This document shows, piece after piece, positions 44,801 to 53,117 of a stretch of DNA of 64,000 nucleotides. This DNA comes from Flavobacteriales bacterium (GTDB lineage Bacteria > Bacteroidota > Bacteroidia > NS11-12g > UBA9320), in the NCBI GenBank assembly GCA_020635435.1, contig JACJZU010000002.1:434001-498000 (forward strand), read 5' to 3'. Positions within the stretch are counted from its first letter, which is position 1. Every line of letters begins with the position of its first letter. The notes below the pieces were generated by a model. That model was given only the letters and a program-made list of their open reading frames with translations. It searched no databases and was not told where the DNA came from. The position numbers were made by a program, and so were the translations under genes.

Positions 44801-47800
44801 GTTGATCAGATCGATATAAACGTACTGCGAATCCGGACACCGGCCCAAATGATCCGTTCCAACGATCCGAGCGTCATTGAGCGAAATATTGAATTCATCC
44901 GCTCCTATATCCGGGAGGCGTGTAGTGTCTCGATGATCTCCGTCTATGTCGGTTGTTACGGATGCAAGCCGCATTGCACCATGATTCAATCGTCTGGAAA
45001 CCGTATGGAGGTTAGTGTCATTGACGTATTCCGGATCGATGGACAGCGAGTTCTGATCGCTGTTGAACCTTTTCTGCCAGGCTTCGAGATTCTTCAGAAC
45101 AAGTTTGTCTGTGCTCAGATTCGGACCTTTCGTCAGGAAATTATTGTGATCCGACTTCAGGTTCAGATAGGTGTTTTCGAAAATTATAGCCGGGCCGGTG
45201 GTCTTGTTCACAAGGGAATTGTTGTACAGTTCCACCTCCGAAGTATCGTAATAATCACCACTCAATGAAAGTGCACTTTTATAAAAACCTGCGCTGCTTA
45301 TATTCACGCTGTTGTGTGCTATGAAGGCATCATATCCCCTAAATGAGATCCCTCGTGCATTCCCACGTGAACTGTCTCCTGTGATCGAAACCATATTGTT
45401 CACGATCCGGGCGAAAGACTTGGGTACATAAGGACTCACCGTGTTCCCAAATGCGATCCCCGTTCGCGATACACTCGTACTTGCGGGGTCTTTGAATCTC
45501 AGATGCACTTCATTGCCCTCTGCGGAGCAATAGGCGCAAGCTGAAGAGAACCCAAATCCATGCCTACCGTTGACGCTTCGGACGTTCGAGATCTTGTTTC
45601 CGTGGAAGAACATCGAGTCCACACTCTGCACCAGTATGCTGCCTACATATCCATCGAAGGTTGAATTGCGGATCTCCATCTTGCCCGGACTGAAGTAATT
45701 CGCCGGGCTATTGACGAACACTGGGTCAGCTCCACCAAGAAAGGCACAATTCAATATACTTATCCGTTCGTAGCCTGCTGATTTGTTGTCGTATTCCAGA
45801 TAGAAATGGTACCGGTAGTTTTGAGATGAAACCGGTTGGTCTGGCACGGGTATATCAATGATCGAGTCGTTGCTGAAAGTGATCGCTCCGGTCTTGCCTT
45901 TCAATTCGATCAAACGTGTCTGATAGTAATTGCTGTTCGGCAGAGTGTCCATATCCCCGCTGCGTATGACCATACTGTCGAAGGTGATGTGGGAGCAATT
46001 CTCCAACATGATCATTTTGTATGGTATATCGTTGTACAGATAGGCAATCTTGGAAGGGTAATCCAATCTCGGAAGAGACCGGTTGGCGGGATGCGATGTG
46101 AATTCTATTGTATTGACAGAAGAAACTCCCGGGATAGAAACAAGCCGTATCGATCGTTTGAAGGTCGTATCGCGAAGCAGGAAGCGCACAGGTCCGCATA
46201 CTCCCCAACGGTTCAACTGGTCGATGGCCTGATACAGATCGGGGAAATCGTCCCCCGGCTTTCCAACACTGTACTCTCCGCTCAACGAGGTCCGGAAGCT
46301 GTCGGTTTCCACCCTATTGGCTACAAGTCCGGAATCCGTTACACCATTTGCACTGTCTATTTCAATCCGAAGTTTGTACAGTTGGTTTTGAGAAAAGGAT
46401 ATGCTTCCAAGATCAACAGATGTACGCTGTCCATTGCTGAGCTTCAGCTGCGGATGTACGCGCCGTACCTCCGTAAATGCACTGTCGTTTCGGCTGACCA
46501 ACAGGCGCAAAGCACAGGAGCGAAGCGTGTCGTACCCGTCGTTTCGGATGCTTACAGAAATATTCTGATTCCCTTCACAGAAGGTCGAGGCATCCATCCA
46601 CAGAATACTCGCATCCGCTGCCGGTCTCTTGAATTCATAACAACCTATGTCTGAAAGACTGTCTCGCTTGTTCCCCAAAATGTCGTTGAAAAGTACACTG
46701 TCCCGAACTTTATTCTGCAATTGGATATTGGCCGGAATTTGAGCGGCCTTTTCGTAGAAGTATGGGTCGATCCGGAAATAATTGGAGAATGGAATACTGT
46801 CTGTTTCCTCATTGTAGGTAAGGTATCCGTTGGTCTTTTTCGTGAGGTGGATCACTCTGGGCCCATTGGTGAAGAAGTTATTTCCGTGGTTTTCCCTCAA
46901 ACCGTTCAATTCCACCTGAGCCGCCATACCCTTGCCGTAATTGATGAAGTTGTTACCTACCAGGTACAAATTGGAGTCGGCGAGTCCTCCCAATGCGTAT
47001 GAAGCGAGATAATCACCGTAAACCACGAGCGTATTATGGCGCAATGCCATGTTCGATCCGTTGATGAAAAGCGCGGCCGGATTGTTGTTCACAGAACTTA
47101 ATGCCACGATCTCATTGTTGCTGATATCGATCGGTTCGCTGAGCCCAACGCAGTAGCGCACGTCGACAACCTGACGATTCGAGCGTTGCCATCGATTGTT
47201 GCGGATGGCCATATTCCGGATATTCCAAACCCGGAGCGAATAAAAGTCGTTCGTATAGCGGTAATCGTCCCGGTCCTCGATCTGAATATTCCCGTCAACT
47301 GTCAGATTGCGGGTATTCTCCACAAATATTCCTTCCGCCAGGAACGGCGCGATGTAATTACCGGATATCCGGATGTTTCGGTGATAGGGGCTGTTCCGAT
47401 CACTGTTTTTTCGGATCTGAATGGCAACCTTTGGCCGTCCGTTAATATTGCCGGTTGCTTGCGTGATTCGATTATTCTCAATACGGATCTCATTGAGCAT
47501 GGAATTCTCCGTATTCCCGACGGCATAATCGTGTTGTGCGTAATGACTGTAATGAAAATGGCAGCTTCGAATGTTGATATAGGCTGAATTGCCATCCAGA
47601 TGCACCCCTTTCCCTTTTGAAACGAGGCTGTCGTTCACGATCCGCAGTCTTTCCAAGGTGAAGAATCGTGCGGAATGGAGATGGAATGCCATACTCACCG
47701 TATCTGCCTTCCCGGAACGACGGATGGTAGCCAATTTGGTGGTATCCCTGCTGCGAATGACGATGCTGTCGCGCAGTGAACTACCCGGAATTTCGTAGAG

Positions 47801-49708
47801 ATGGAAGGGCCCTTCAAAAGTCTTGCTCTCGAGAAGTAATTCAACACTCTTACACATTCCTCTGCCATGCAATTCCTTCAATGCACTTTTCAGATCGGTA
47901 AAATCGCTGCTGCTGTCTCCTACCGTATATGTACCGCCCATACCGGGTTTGGCTGCCGGGGAGTACCAGGGGTTCATGCCGAATGCCTTCAGTGAATCTG
48001 TTTTTCCGTTCACCTGAACGATCTCAACCCGAAGTTGATAAGTATCGTTATAGGCCACACTGATGGTGTCCAGCGATATGCTTTCCACTTCGTGTGGACC
48101 AAGATTGCCGGTCCATTGAATGGTTTTGTGCAGTTGCCAGCTTCCGCTCCCCCTTCGCACCGACAATGCGATTCGGGCACTTTTCAGCGTGTCGAAACCC
48201 ATATTGCGCAGATACGCGATCGGGGAATTGAGCCCGCCACACAAAACTCGATGATCCAGACTGTCGATCCCGGCAGCATTCGCATACGAACGGAATTCGT
48301 CAACCCCAACGTCCGCTTTCGTGCCTCGGGGATCACCGTCGATATCTCTTTGAATGGAACTGTTGTACTTTCCGGCTCCGTCCAAGAACAGGTTCGCAGT
48401 ATGGTATCCTGATGAATCAAAATAAGGCCACACATTCAATGCATTTGTGTCGCGATTGGCCACTTTTGAGAAGCCCGCCAGGTCGTGATACGTACCCCGG
48501 TAGCGGAATGCACTATCCGTTTTTACATGGAACCAGTTGTTGTGGTCGTGATTCACATAGAGGTAGTTCTTGGTGAATGTGTCGAACTCAAACAGCAAGC
48601 CGTTGTGTTCCGCACTGATTATGTTATTCTCAAAGGAATTCTCGTTCTGTCGCTCTTCATTTCTGATCCGTACCGCGTAGTTTGAGGCAATCGAGGATTT
48701 GAACCTGAATGTGTTGAACACCACTTGAGTCCGTATCGTGTTATAATCTTCAAATGCCGCACATACCGTGTTCGAATCACTATTATCCACTTCCACGTAA
48801 TTGTTATAAACGCGGGTCGGTTTTGAACTTTGCCCGCCGCAATAGTTCATGGAAATGCCCCAAATGGCTCCTTTCCCAACCAGACGGATCTGATTATTGA
48901 ACACCTGTCCGCTGATAAGCCCCTGCAGGGACATACCGGTTTGCCAAAGCTTCTGGTTGCGATCGGTACTCTCGATCAGGTTGCCGGAAATCTCCATTCC
49001 CTCCACAATGCTGGTGGAGATGGGATAGTTCACATTCAGGAATCTGCAACCACTTACTACATGGTCACGATCAGCCTTGTATCCACTTGCCCATTGATAC
49101 CCCCTGAAACGCATCCCGTTCGGATAGCCCGTGATGAGGCAATTCTGTATGTAAAAGTGATGCTGCTCATCCAGATTCTTGGTGTAGGTCGTATAAGCTT
49201 CGATCGCAATGTTCTGGTAGGAGTTCGTGTTCTTCCCATGGAATTCGCAGCTGTCCAGGGTGATGTATGCATTGTTTCGATAGAAGTGGATGGCATTCAC
49301 ACCCCTGTTGCTCGCATCAAATCGGATCCCTTTGAATTCGATGTATTCCGCGCTGTCAAAACGGAAGAAATAACTCCAGTTTCCTGTTCTGTCGGACAGC
49401 GTTGCCTTGCCTTTGTTGATGCTGTGATTCTGAAAAATGATCTTGTTGGAGCTACTCGCCCCATTCACGTATCCGAAATTTGCAAATTCGTTATATGTAC
49501 CCCCGGTGTCGACAACGTTGAAGGTCACCTGACCCGAAACGCCATTTTTTTTCAGCGCCTCAGCTGCCTTCTGAAAGCTTACGAAATTGCTTGAACTGGC
49601 AGAAGCCCATTTATTGATCGTATATGTTCCCGACATCTGAGCATGCGCCGAAAAGAAGCATAGAGACAGGAGTATGGGAAGGAAAAAACGAGATCGGATC
49701 ACAGCCAT
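38864..49708 (-). CDS. Giant T9SS cargo with five beta-helix modules
   Basis: The start at 49708 (MAVIRSRFFLPILLSLCFF, ending AHAQ) gives a signal peptide; 16 codons upstream are dispensable. About 3,614 residues. Five related right-handed beta-helix modules begin near residues 25, 590, 1140, 1720 and 2275 (GTYTINK, GTYTVGDSSSDF, GEYSVGKPGDDF, SVIEVSTGSGPY, GVFTVGRSSSHY); most close with DIDGD-x-R...DIGADE and are followed by a CARDB-like spacer. From about 2720 Ig-like Cys-containing repeats follow, and the last 75 residues are a type A sorting domain (LYPNPNRGNFII). It would be exported through T9SS and anchored at the surface, perhaps as an adhesin or glycan binder. It occupies 17% of the window. 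Confidence 0.88.
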   Translation of the reverse strand: MAVIRSRFFLPILLSLCFFSAHAQMSGTYTINKWASASSSNFVSFQKAAEALKKNGVSGQVTFNVVDTGGTYNEFANFGYVNGASSSNKIIFQNHSINKGKATLSDRTGNWSYFFRFDSAEYIEFKGIRFDASNRGVNAIHFYRNNAYITLDSCEFHGKNTNSYQNIAIEAYTTYTKNLDEQHHFYIQNCLITGYPNGMRFRGYQWASGYKADRDHVVSGCRFLNVNYPISTSIVEGMEISGNLIESTDRNQKLWQTGMSLQGLISGQVFNNQIRLVGKGAIWGISMNYCGGQSSKPTRVYNNYVEVDNSDSNTVCAAFEDYNTIRTQVVFNTFRFKSSIASNYAVRIRNEERQNENSFENNIISAEHNGLLFEFDTFTKNYLYVNHDHNNWFHVKTDSAFRYRGTYHDLAGFSKVANRDTNALNVWPYFDSSGYHTANLFLDGAGKYNSSIQRDIDGDPRGTKADVGVDEFRSYANAAGIDSLDHRVLCGGLNSPIAYLRNMGFDTLKSARIALSVRRGSGSWQLHKTIQWTGNLGPHEVESISLDTISVAYNDTYQLRVEIVQVNGKTDSLKAFGMNPWYSPAAKPGMGGTYTVGDSSSDFTDLKSALKELHGRGMCKSVELLLESKTFEGPFHLYEIPGSSLRDSIVIRSRDTTKLATIRRSGKADTVSMAFHLHSARFFTLERLRIVNDSLVSKGKGVHLDGNSAYINIRSCHFHYSHYAQHDYAVGNTENSMLNEIRIENNRITQATGNINGRPKVAIQIRKNSDRNSPYHRNIRISGNYIAPFLAEGIFVENTRNLTVDGNIQIEDRDDYRYTNDFYSLRVWNIRNMAIRNNRWQRSNRQVVDVRYCVGLSEPIDISNNEIVALSSVNNNPAALFINGSNMALRHNTLVVYGDYLASYALGGLADSNLYLVGNNFINYGKGMAAQVELNGLRENHGNNFFTNGPRVIHLTKKTNGYLTYNEETDSIPFSNYFRIDPYFYEKAAQIPANIQLQNKVRDSVLFNDILGNKRDSLSDIGCYEFKRPAADASILWMDASTFCEGNQNISVSIRNDGYDTLRSCALRLLVSRNDSAFTEVRRVHPQLKLSNGQRTSVDLGSISFSQNQLYKLRIEIDSANGVTDSGLVANRVETDSFRTSLSGEYSVGKPGDDFPDLYQAIDQLNRWGVCGPVRFLLRDTTFKRSIRLVSIPGVSSVNTIEFTSHPANRSLPRLDYPSKIAYLYNDIPYKMIMLENCSHITFDSMVIRSGDMDTLPNSNYYQTRLIELKGKTGAITFSNDSIIDIPVPDQPVSSQNYRYHFYLEYDNKSAGYERISILNCAFLGGADPVFVNSPANYFSPGKMEIRNSTFDGYVGSILVQSVDSMFFHGNKISNVRSVNGRHGFGFSSACAYCSAEGNEVHLRFKDPASTSVSRTGIAFGNTVSPYVPKSFARIVNNMVSITGDSSRGNARGISFRGYDAFIAHNSVNISSAGFYKSALSLSGDYYDTSEVELYNNSLVNKTTGPAIIFENTYLNLKSDHNNFLTKGPNLSTDKLVLKNLEAWQKRFNSDQNSLSIDPEYVNDTNLHTVSRRLNHGAMRLASVTTDIDGDHRDTTRLPDIGADEFNISLNDARIVGTDHLGRCPDSQYVYIDLINDGDDSIRSADVSWFVKRGTSAWQKMGSVRWNGGIDLLDTFRMQFGKIRLEADSLIKLRFEIDSVNGAVDTVHKQNLWTTDTFTTALPSVIEVSTGSGPYRNLGDVVDALHFRGVCGPTRIEFRAGEYVGNDSLGAFPGMGRNNPVTFTTSPKDTGYARLVTNWDSTGSDYLFQLNGAQFIRFDSMTFEGDGNTSQAVFKLLGNTQYIHFNRDTLISKVYKNYAQRGLIMSGFDAKDSSKFIYVTNNYFNGPNHGVHLWNYNSNTRVDSVLIRNNHFERLFNPINTAALEGLLVENNTINITDPPHSQAVGIWGNLCYGAIYRNNKVVMRGKDQLLGFWLEHRQDGTTDEKVFVENNFVSIDDQDRTAHSLGMLISYIRDVRIAHNSVWVSSSDTFSTAIASYLADRWPGKYEFYNNSMQGSGAARAFFLWTDTSSTWRSDNNNYFSQRSKSIRVANHLGNLSLLQQRTGQDSNSLQVHGDFFAWDDLHTNSPYLSRAGKRLDPPITTDIDGEMRDSMYPSIGADEYPYRARQAKVTGYFPPSYCPGISAFHADIRNIGEDSIYSLNIRYALRTAHSGNEVVKDTTHRVALAPGDSARLMLGTIRLSGDSAYTILIRVDSINHSDTFHKREHIRITDTIRTALSGVFTVGRSSSHYRTLTAAVDDLNKRGICGHIRYLIHEGTYNEQIDLDNIFGNSSDRSIEFVAHPSNKAPVRIVYAPKGNSDNFVVRIKDLTSITFDSLTLVNPSADYGRVIQLSGKNDHIHITNDSIISGYNGISQYLWTIEQEDIAWTGQYLNNFELRNCVIRGGSSQLYLGTTRTGNPKSRKFDIVNNQFVDFLYNGILFYQVDSLEFSHNLIESLDSGAQERYAMRYYQGKTASIHDNRIYLLARIPEGVLLGNDSGTSSKPLEFYNNQIVIRNWATGVQNRHTACLNIDRGNYIDVAHNNLKADAGKSWLHVIFIPNTYGPAPGNLKIRNNILSGFRLAECIYTPFGASDFYSDYNGFYGEHSTLATMGKKAHPNLASLQSIGTDANSVFGNPLYYGNYDLHTRSKAFDGKGTPLSAYPKDIDGEQRNSSKPDIGADEMNKSIHDLSLDDVLWTAFDICGSADQSVPVVINNKGTFDENSFRITLVSSGPVYDTIALTVRDTLEYGSLDTFFLKGLDLSAIGTYDIFVSVTVSKDSFQYNDTFRFTWKTRALVAPVLEDYEGCLNESYFVFLKGPKGFSDYKWYKTDSSTKILSRDSVYRVIGLKQTDSFYVEFSPPFNVPNGAKDYTIGTLEYSKNFKLGLRFDVQKYVVIDSVTVYPQSTGNLQINIKDSSSRIIYSRIFPITTRGKNELPLNVLLDKGRRYTIDLDGSDVLDINRNTNGAKYPYTDKNGLIRITSDESNALNAYNFFYDWKLKTPYCGKTGRHKVRAIIKSNPVNPVMIADSVCTGSTAYFISSNSGSNTVSWYRKEYDTQRFWTGDSLGIADLSSAYRVFVQFDSTNGCSSRRISSTVYPKPNPPQPALRDTFACSVDSVRIALASDTVYRWYQASDSKTPLYEGNVFDIDIRTYDSIWVSSLVRTCEGKRSLMLVDKKQLPKLPEIRGERVICEGTDLDLTTDSVVIQWYQDGKQITLDSVFHVTNPASGIYDFEIRKDSLGCINKGKLELTVRSIPKQYKAESDSVCPDSFATLRVNASSEVYWFKTDTSAVSLHHGKTFTDKSGKAVMYFIELDSLGCRSNRYPVQAYMDSSLIPGMEITGKRDACFGDEAFASAIGKNGAILWYEDARGVSFYSGGDTLRISATSESGRYFVRSENRFCKSAMDSVEVSVYPLPHAGFSSDQVDRQISLQADSVIERRRYSWKHPDGNSAGTTSGFSVNADGFYRVELDVYDSLTGCSNSMVDSVEVIGLYAGKLSKMYGIRLYPNPNRGNFIISHSGLSGGYQVYDAAGRMVLSGKLDQDGRTDVKSMLSAGVYQVVLRTEYGSFIDRIAVQ

Positions 49709-49875
49709 TATACTGGTGGGGAATAGGATTTTCACAGAATCTGCAAAATAACTCAAGCTTCCCGAAAATCAGGGGCGTAGGCCGATGTCTGCAAAAGCCT
49801 TAGAAGGAAATGACATACAGGCACTTCTAGAGTAGTAAGACAAGAAGTGAGCTACTTGAGCCCAACGGACCAGGT

Positions 49876-51999
49876 TCAGTTCAGAAGGATGCGCTTGCGG
49901 TAAATACCTTCTGCAGACCCGATGCTGATCACATAGGTTCCGGCAGAGTAATTCAAGCTCAATGAATGATCTGTTCCACGTTGAAATACCCGTTCCTCCA
50001 TTACTTTTCCCGCCATGTCCATGATCTGCAAGTGCATACCTGGACTTGATCCATAATAGTTGACATTCAACTGCCCTCTGGCCTGGTCAAAACGAATACT
50101 TGCCGGAAATATATCCGATAATTCAACCGTATGGAGATTTGTGGTGCTGAAGCACAGGGAGCGTTTCGTACACGATCCGTTTTTCAGTTCAACATAATAA
50201 TCGCCGGGTGACAGAGGGTAGAACTCCCGCATGGTTGCACCCGAAATTGCCCGATCGGTCTGGCATTCGAACCATTGATACAAGGCATTATCTTCAGATG
50301 CAGCTAATCCGTTGCCCACTCGGGTAACTGCTGTGTCGATCCGAATTACCGTTAGATCCACAACAATGAGCGAATCACAACCTGCCTTCGTTTGGACTTT
50401 TTGTTGAAGTTTGCCTGAACCGGAATACCATTTCCCATAGAACGAAAAGGAGTCGCAAGCTTCAATATTCTGTTCTTGTTGCTTTGATTGATTCAGCGTG
50501 ACTTGATAGGTGATCACAGAGTCGCAGCCGGAAGTGCGTTTGAAAACCTCTTCATACGCTCCGCTGGACCGATAGATCTGACCGGTAGGACTGACGAATG
50601 AATCACAGGATACCCGGTCTGTGGAGACATGGTACGAAGGCGAAATATTCAGATCAAGAACAACGGCGGTATCGCAACCGTTCCGGGCACCGCCTTTCCA
50701 AACATGCCGGTATCGACCCGATTGCGTATAGGTATCGCCCCAATCTGCCCTGAATGAATCACATGCCGAGGTCTGGGTCAGCGTTTCTATTCCCGAATTT
50801 CTCAGGTATTTCACAGTGATCACCGAATCGCATCCGAAGCTGTTCTTTGAGTAAAGTTTCATGTCGAAATTGCTGTAAAACCAATTTCCGTCCACGCGAA
50901 TGGAGTCGCAGAAACTTGCGGAATCCTGTGCTTCTGAATGTTTGCGTATAGTGAGGTTCGTAAGTAGGATCGAGTCACACCCATATCTGTTCGCATTGAA
51001 GAATGTGTCCGTAAAATAGCCGCTCTTTCGAACGATGCGACCTGTCGGACTGAGAAATGAATCGCAAGCTGTAACTTCCTGGTATTTCGAATTTTGTCCT
51101 ATTGTGAGTTCGATCCTGACTATGGAGTCGCACCCGGCTTTATTCGTGAGTATTTCTTCGTAAACACCGGATTGGGTGTACACATTTTTCCCTCCCGGAC
51201 CCCGATAGCTCCGGCATTCCATCACCGTGATCGTGTCGCGGGTATCGCCACCGTTCAGCTTTGTGCCATCGATCCAGTTCGAACTTGTTCCACTCAGAGC
51301 AAATCCGCTAAGCGTGCCTTTATTCCCGCTTCCGGTGGCATCTTTCGCTGTTTTGCGGGAGGAATTGTTCTTTCCGGGTAATCCGTCGTTCATCTTGTAA
51401 TAGCAATACAAACCGGAAGGGTAAGAGCAATACTCGGTATTCATATCCGCCCGGATTGCACTGTCGGTTCGGGCATAATCGAAGATGCGTACTTCATCGA
51501 TGTCGCCTTCATAATATCCTGTATTGTCATTGCGCTTCCCGATGATCACATCATTGGTTGCATTTGTGTTCACGGTTGTGGGGATATTGCCTGCCGTATC
51601 GAGTTTACCATCCACATACAAACTGAAATTCAAAGAAGCCTTGGGGTCATAAACACCCGCCACATGATGCCACTTTCCGTCGTTCACAGCCTTCCTGCCA
51701 TTTAATCCGCTACCTCCAACTTCCAAACGGATGGCATTGCTGTACAACAGATTGAATGTGAATCGGCCTCCGGTATTCATGTCGCCCATGTCCACCAGGA
51801 CCTTTTGTTTACCTCCCGCACTTGGATTGGCGTTCACGGTAGTGCGGATCCAGGCCTCTACTGTTCGGGGTTTGTTGCCGGTTATGGCAGGTGTGTTGGT
51901 GAGCACACAGTCATCAGAACCGTCAAAATTCAAGGCTACGTTCTGGGCGTGCACGGACTGGATTGTGAGCAAAAGTCCGCAAAAAAGGAGGTGTTTCAT
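49876..51999 (-). CDS. T9SS cargo with LamG domain and six Cys repeats
   Basis: The start at 51999 (MKHLLFCGLLLTIQSVHAQ) gives a signal peptide. About 707 residues. Residues 20-185 are a LamG jelly roll (VALNFDGSDDCVL, KWHHVAGVYD, GDIDEVRIFDYARTD). Residues about 255-560 are six repeats of around 50 residues with the pattern A/S-C-D-S-F...G-C-D-S...L-T-I. The last 75 residues are a type A sorting domain (SIRFDQARGQLNVN, then GTYVISIGSAEG). The paired cysteines suggest disulphide-stabilised surface repeats. It shares strand with the giant protein upstream of it by 167 bp. Ligand unknown, probably a glycan. Confidence 0.82.
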   Translation of the reverse strand: MKHLLFCGLLLTIQSVHAQNVALNFDGSDDCVLTNTPAITGNKPRTVEAWIRTTVNANPSAGGKQKVLVDMGDMNTGGRFTFNLLYSNAIRLEVGGSGLNGRKAVNDGKWHHVAGVYDPKASLNFSLYVDGKLDTAGNIPTTVNTNATNDVIIGKRNDNTGYYEGDIDEVRIFDYARTDSAIRADMNTEYCSYPSGLYCYYKMNDGLPGKNNSSRKTAKDATGSGNKGTLSGFALSGTSSNWIDGTKLNGGDTRDTITVMECRSYRGPGGKNVYTQSGVYEEILTNKAGCDSIVRIELTIGQNSKYQEVTACDSFLSPTGRIVRKSGYFTDTFFNANRYGCDSILLTNLTIRKHSEAQDSASFCDSIRVDGNWFYSNFDMKLYSKNSFGCDSVITVKYLRNSGIETLTQTSACDSFRADWGDTYTQSGRYRHVWKGGARNGCDTAVVLDLNISPSYHVSTDRVSCDSFVSPTGQIYRSSGAYEEVFKRTSGCDSVITYQVTLNQSKQQEQNIEACDSFSFYGKWYSGSGKLQQKVQTKAGCDSLIVVDLTVIRIDTAVTRVGNGLAASEDNALYQWFECQTDRAISGATMREFYPLSPGDYYVELKNGSCTKRSLCFSTTNLHTVELSDIFPASIRFDQARGQLNVNYYGSSPGMHLQIMDMAGKVMEERVFQRGTDHSLSLNYSAGTYVISIGSAEGIYRKRILLN

Positions 52000-52017
52000 A
52001 CAGAGATCAAGTGGCAT

Positions 52018-52025
52018 CAAAGATA
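52018..52025 (-). promoter_or_regulatory. -7 element for the LamG protein gene
   Basis: On the minus strand TATCTTTG, 18 bp before the ATG at 51999. The expected TTG at -33 is not evident. Confidence 0.4.
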
Positions 52026-52082
52026 TGCGTTCCATGAATCATACCTTCATGATGCGGCAAAGTCCATTCTTAAAATGGAGCG

Positions 52083-52090
52083 TACTTTTG
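52083..52090 (+). promoter_or_regulatory. -7 element abutting the heptose kinase start
   Basis: TACTTTTG (fits TAnnTTTG) ends 4 nt before the ATG at 52095; a transcript from it would have almost no leader. No TTG at -33. Confidence 0.4.
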
Positions 52091-52094
52091 CAGA

Positions 52095-53117
52095 ATGATC
52101 GTTCGATCCAAAGCACCTTTGCGTCTGGGCCTGGCAGGCGGTGGAACCGACGTGAGTCCTTATGCCGACCTGCACGGCGGAGCCATCCTCAATGCCACCG
52201 TCAATCTGTTCGCCCATGCCAGTATTGAACCAATCGAAAATGGCATCATTCTGGATTCTCGCGATCAGGGCATTCTACTTGAATTGGAAAGCGCACCCGA
52301 ATTGGATCTGAACGGCGAACTCGACCTTATCAAGGGGGTTTATAACAGACTGAGCCGATCCTATTTTCCGCAGGGTCTTTCTTTTCGGTTAACAACCTAT
52401 GTAGATGCACCTCCGGGAAGCGGTCTGGGCAGTTCAAGCACACTTGTGGTGGCCATTCTCGGAGCTTTTGCCGAATGGCAGGGATTGCCACTCGGTGAGT
52501 ACGATATGGCCCATCTCGCCTACGAGATCGAGCGGGTCGATATGGGGCTGGCAGGAGGCCGACAGGACCAATATGCCGCTACTTTCGGCGGATTCAATTT
52601 CATGGAATTTTACGCAGATGACAAGGTGATCGTGAACCCGCTCAGGGTGCGGAGAAAGATCATGCATGAGCTTCAGAACAATTTGGTCTTGTTTTATTCG
52701 GGAACCAGCCGCGAAAGTGCCAAGATCATAAAAACGCAAACGGCTAACATCGAAAAAGGTGCAGAGGATGCATTAGAAGCCACGCACCGGGTTAAAATTC
52801 AGGCCATGCGCATGAAAGAAGCTTTGTTGCGGGGCGAACTCGACCGCTTAGGCAGTATTCTCCATGAGAGTTGGGAGTCGAAGAAACGAATGGCTGCCGG
52901 CATCTCAAATCCCGAGATCGACGGTATGTACGAGGTTGCTCTTCAGGCCGGTGCAACAGGTGGCAAGATATCCGGAGCAGGAGGTGGTGGTTATCTGTTC
53001 TTCTATTGTCCTTTGAATTGCCGCTACCAGGTCATACGTGCCCTGGAATCCATCGGAGTCAAGCATCAGCATTACGAGTACACTACGGAAGGTCTGTATA
53101 GTTATACCATCCGATGA
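52095..53117 (+). CDS. hddA: D-glycero-D-manno-heptose 7-phosphate kinase (GHMP family)
   Basis: A 340-residue GHMP kinase. Motif 1 (APLRLGLAGGGTDVSPY, residues 6-22), motif 2 PPGSGLGSSST (about 106-116) for phosphate binding, and motif 3 GATGGKISGAGGGGYLFF (about 286-303). In the HddA group this phosphorylates heptose 7-phosphate at position 1, alpha form, on the way to GDP-D-glycero-alpha-D-manno-heptose. The next gene, overlapping by 4 bp, supplies the guanylyltransferase and phosphatase steps, which supports this reading over related fucose kinases. The isomerase GmhA is not in the window. Confidence 0.85.
   Translation: MIVRSKAPLRLGLAGGGTDVSPYADLHGGAILNATVNLFAHASIEPIENGIILDSRDQGILLELESAPELDLNGELDLIKGVYNRLSRSYFPQGLSFRLTTYVDAPPGSGLGSSSTLVVAILGAFAEWQGLPLGEYDMAHLAYEIERVDMGLAGGRQDQYAATFGGFNFMEFYADDKVIVNPLRVRRKIMHELQNNLVLFYSGTSRESAKIIKTQTANIEKGAEDALEATHRVKIQAMRMKEALLRGELDRLGSILHESWESKKRMAAGISNPEIDGMYEVALQAGATGGKISGAGGGGYLFFYCPLNCRYQVIRALESIGVKHQHYEYTTEGLYSYTIR

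Noticed and set aside
45836..46654. 272-codon plus-strand frame inside the giant gene
   Set aside because: Antisense to a protein with clear domain structure and no start context; reads as low-complexity antisense translation.
48830..49594. 254-codon plus-strand frame inside the giant gene
   Set aside because: Same reason: mirror of the first beta-helix module.
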